Shown here piece by piece: positions 61,002-64,000 of a DNA stretch of 64,000 bases. Origin of the DNA: Eulemur rufifrons. Lineage: Eukaryota > Chordata > Mammalia > Primates > Lemuridae. Numbering within the stretch: the first letter of the stretch is position 1; each line of letters begins with the position of its first letter. Both the position numbers and the translations under genes were made by a program. The notes beneath the pieces are model-generated. The model had not been told where the DNA came from. It saw only the letters and a program-made list of their open reading frames with translations, and did no database searches. Where the stretch lies: contig NW_027182874.1 in NCBI RefSeq assembly GCF_041146395.1, positions 240,001 through 304,000 on the forward strand, written 5' to 3'.

Positions 61002-64000
61002 TTGCAAGTTAGCATTATAATTAGTAGCTGGAGGGTACGGTTTTTTTTTTGTGTGTGTGGTCGATGTGGATGGGGGGGTCAGGCCCTCTGTCAGTTCGCC
61101 GGTTAGTTTTTATTATCCCCAGAGAGGAGAAGTGGGCATGTGTTTGGCAGGTGAAAAGGGCGGATTCTGTTTCAGAGAATTAACGATGATCCCCATGGTC
61201 ATCCCGTTCCTTTAATAATCCTTTACTTCATCAGCTGAAAATCCACCATGGTTCTATATACTCCTCTTTGCGTGGGAACAGGTAACTGGCTTGTTCCAAG
61301 AAGTATGCCGCAGAGATTTTCAATTAACCACTACGTTGAAAATTATTTGCAGGTGTTCAGCGTTTCACCATATTTGTGATAACGTTTGTTTGTGCCTCCT
61401 GAAACCCAAGAAGGCTGCGACGGACATAACTATGCTGAGGAGTAGCTGACTTGGTGTTGCCTATTTTTGATAGTGGAGACTGACAAGAAGCCATTCTTCT
61501 AAGTATCATCCCACCACCATTTTTCCATTGTTTTAAAATGCAGGGAAATTTTGCAAGTTAGCATTATAATTAGTAGCTGGAGGGTACGGTTTATTTTTTT
61601 GTGTGGTCGATGTGGATGGTGGGGGTCAGGCCCTCTGTCAGTTCGCTGGTTAGTTTTTATTATCCCCAGAAAGGAGAAGTGGGCATGTGTTTGGCAGGTG
61701 AAAAGGGCGGATTCTGTTTCAGAGAATTAACGATGATCCCCATGGTCATCCCGTTCCTTTAATAATCCTTTACTTCATCAGCTGGAAATCCACCATGGTT
61801 CTCTATACTCCTCTTTGCGTGGGAACAGGTAACTGCCTTGTTCCAAGAAGTATGCCGCAGAGCTTTTCAATTAACCACTACGTTGAAAATTATTTGCAGG
61901 TGTTCAGCGTTTGACCATAATTGTGAGAACCTTTGTTTGTGCCTCCTGAAACCCAAGAAGGCTGCGACGGACATAACTATGCTGAGGAGTAGCTGACTTG
62001 GTGTTGCCTATTTTTGTTAGTGGAGACTGACAAGAAGCCATTCTTCTAAGTATCAACCCACCACCATTTTTCCATTGTTTAAAAATGCAGGGAAATTTTG
62101 TAAGTTAGCATTATAATTAGTAGCTGGAGGCTACGGTGTTTTTTTTTTTTTTTTTCCTGTGGGGTCAGTGTGGATGTGTTGGTCAGGCCCTCTGTCAGTT
62201 CCCCGGTTGGTTTTTATTATCCCCAGAGAGGAGAAGTGGGTATTAGTATGGAAGTGAAAACTGCGGATCTGTTTCAGAGAATTAAACAGGATCCGCCTGG
62301 TAATCCCGTTCCTTGAAGAATCCTTTGCTTCATGAGCTGGGAATCCACCATGGTTCTATATACTTGTCTATGCGTGGGCACAGGAAACTGGCTAGTTCCA
62401 AGAAGTATGCCTCAGATCTTTTCAATTAACCAGTATGTTGACAATCCTTTGCAGGTTTTCAGCGTTTCACCATAATTGTGATAACGTGTGTATGTGCCTA
62501 CTTAAAACAAATATGGCTGCTACGGACATAACTATGCTGAGGCGCAGCTGACTTGGTGTTGCCTATTTTTGTCAGTGGAGACTGACAAGAAGCCATTCTT
62601 CTAAGTATCATCCCACCACCATTTTTCCATTGTTTTAAAATGCAGGGAAATTTTGCAAGTTAGCATTATAATTAGTAGCTGGAGGGTACTTTTTTGTTTC
62701 GTGGGGTCGGTCAGGATGGGTGTTCAGGACCTCTGTCAGATCGCTGGTTTGTTTTTATTATCCCCAGAGAAGAGTAGTGGGCATGTGTTTGGCAGGTGAA
62801 AAGTGCGGATTCTGTTTCAGAAAATTAAACAGGATCCGCATGGTCATCTCATTCCTTTAAGAATCCTTTGCTTCATCAGCTGGGATTCCACCATGTTTCT
62901 ATATACTTCTCTATGCGTGGGCACAGGTACCTGGCTTGTTCCAAGAAATATGCGGGAGAGTTTTCAAATTAACCAGTACGTTGAAAATTATTTGCAGGTG
63001 TTCAGCGTTTCACCATAATTTTGATAACGTGTGTATGTCCCTCCTGAAACCCAAGAAGTCTGCGACGGACATAACTATGCTGAGGAGTAGCTGACTTGGT
63101 GTTGCCTATTTTTGTTAGTGGAGACAGACAAGAAGCCATTCTTCTAAGTATGATCCCACCACCATTTTTACATTGTTTTAAAATGCAGGGAAATTTTGCA
63201 AGTTAGCATTATAATTAGTAGCTGGAGGGTACGGTTTTTTTTTTTTGTGTGTGTGGTCGATGTGGATGGGGTGGTCAGGCCCTCTGTCAGTTCGCTGGTT
63301 AGTTTTTATTATCCCCAGAAAGGAGAAGTGGGCATGTGTTTGGCAGGTGAAAAGGGCGGATTCTGTTTCAGAGAATTAACGATGATCCCCATGGTCATCC
63401 CGTTCCTTTAATAATCCTTTACTTCATCAGCTGGAAATCCACCATGGTTCTCTATACTCCTCTTTGCGTGGGAACAGGTAACTGCCTTGTTCCAAGAAGT
63501 ATGCCGCAGAGCTTTTCAATTAACCACTACGTTGAAAATTATTTGCAGGTGTTCAGCGTTTCACCATAATTGTGAGAACCTTTGTTTGTGCCTCCTGAAA
63601 CCCAAGAAGTCTGCGACGGACATAACTATGCTGAGGAGTAGCTGACTTGGTGTTGCCTATTTTTGTTAGTGGAGACTGACAAGAAGCCATTCTTCTAAGT
63701 ATCATCCCACCACCATTTTTCCATTGTTTAAAAATGCAGGGAAATTTTGCAAGTTAGCATTATAATTAATAGCTGGAGGCTACGGTGTTTTTTTTTTTTT
63801 TTTCCTGTGGGGTCGGTGTGGATGTGTTGGTCAGGCCATCTGTCAGTTCCCCGGTTGGTTTTTATTATCCCCAGAGAGGAGAAGTGGGTATTAGTATGGA
63901 GGTGAAAACTGCGGATCTGTTTCAGAGAATTAAACAGAATCCGCATGGTAATCGCGTTCCTTTAAGAATCCTTTGCTTCATGAGCTGGGAATCCACCATG
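61002..64000 (+). repeat. Long higher-order repeat, copy 4 (partial, runs off the window)
   Basis: Anchors are 61002 A, 61551 A, 62098 B, 62653 A/C, 63196 A and 63747 B. The first two A monomers carry the HOR-start markers 'cagctgaaaatcc', 'gagattttc' and 'ggtttatttttttgtgtgg', seen also at 36305, 49482 and (in part) 21474. One monomer is missing between 62098 and 62653 relative to the other copies. The last, incomplete B (63747) is the same recombinant type as 52770. Confidence 0.88.

Larger units (their letters stand above)
5756..64000 (+). repeat. Satellite DNA array, about 549-bp monomer, about 106 copies
   Basis: From the L1 edge to the end of the window the same unit recurs about every 549 bases, always in the same orientation. 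A convenient anchor is 'ttgcaagttagcattataat' (C class: 'ttgcaaattggcattataat'). Landmarks in each monomer after the anchor are a T/GT/G run, 'ggccctctgtcag', 'attatccccagagaggagaa', a dyad or its remnant, 'cttcatcagctgg', 'ccaccatgg', 'gttccaagaagtatgc', 'gtttcaccataatt' and 'gcctatttttgttagtggag'. Three classes (A, B, C) differ at many fixed positions. No other transposon interrupts the array. I do not recognise it as alpha satellite or any other named satellite. The array continues past the right edge. Confidence 0.97.

Noticed and set aside
8828..63946. Dozens of 60-126 aa open frames beginning at the satellite anchor or inside the monomer, on both strands
   Set aside because: They recur because the monomer recurs and its length is about 549 (a multiple of three). 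Most begin at the non-ATG codon TTG, carry no domain, and are broken or shifted in edge monomers and when the T run changes length.
5756..64000. CRISPR array or bacterial tandem repeat
   Set aside because: The unit is about 549 bp with no unique spacers, and the neighbouring L1 shows a mammalian genome.
5756..64000. Origin of the monomer from an endogenous retrovirus LTR
   Set aside because: I see no TG...CA ends, primer binding site, polypurine tract or retroviral coding remnant in any monomer.

Overview
This window looks like mammalian heterochromatin. It has two parts: a near full-length but inactivated LINE-1 (L1) retrotransposon at 1..~5757, then an uninterrupted head-to-tail satellite array from ~5756 to the end (64000). 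The L1 3' end has a G-rich tract, a duplicated 'gatgaatgtgatgtgcactg' motif, and 'gtacccccataatgagct' before an AAAC-rich tail. From memory this style resembles L1 of strepsirrhine primates (lemurs, lorises, galagos). That host call is an inference and no search was run. There are no bacterial, viral or cellular genes; the only intact protein-coding frame I support is L1 ORF1.

Layout. 1..537: L1 5'UTR (the element's true 5' end lies before the window). 538..1542: intact ORF1 (334 aa RNA-binding chaperone). 1582..5444: ORF2 (endonuclease/reverse transcriptase), broken by several frameshifts and stops. 5445..5757: 3'UTR with a G-quadruplex-capable tract and a tail. 5756..8827: one partial and five divergent edge monomers of the satellite, most carrying a near-perfect 27+27 bp palindrome. 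8828..14875: eleven similar class A monomers, themselves in a 3-monomer (about 1.65 kb) higher-order register. 14876..21473: classes B and C appear, and a 4-monomer (about 2.2 kb) block is duplicated in tandem. 21474..64000: four successive copies of a very long higher-order repeat (HOR) of 27, 24, 21 and at least 6 monomers, built mostly from B-C-A and B-C-A-A cassettes.

The monomer is about 549 bp (A about 549, B about 555 because of a long T run, C about 543), all on the same strand, about 106 copies in view. Large blocks are almost identical at fixed offsets (14,825 bp; 15,373 bp; 13,177 bp; 24,697 bp). Chimeric monomers and whole-monomer gains and losses mark unequal exchange. The picture of a decayed edge, an older simple HOR and a young complex HOR core is what is known for centromeric/pericentromeric arrays. 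I do not recognise the monomer as alpha satellite or any other named family, so a centromeric role is a hypothesis. The many 60-126 aa open frames in the array are phase accidents of a repeated unit, not genes.
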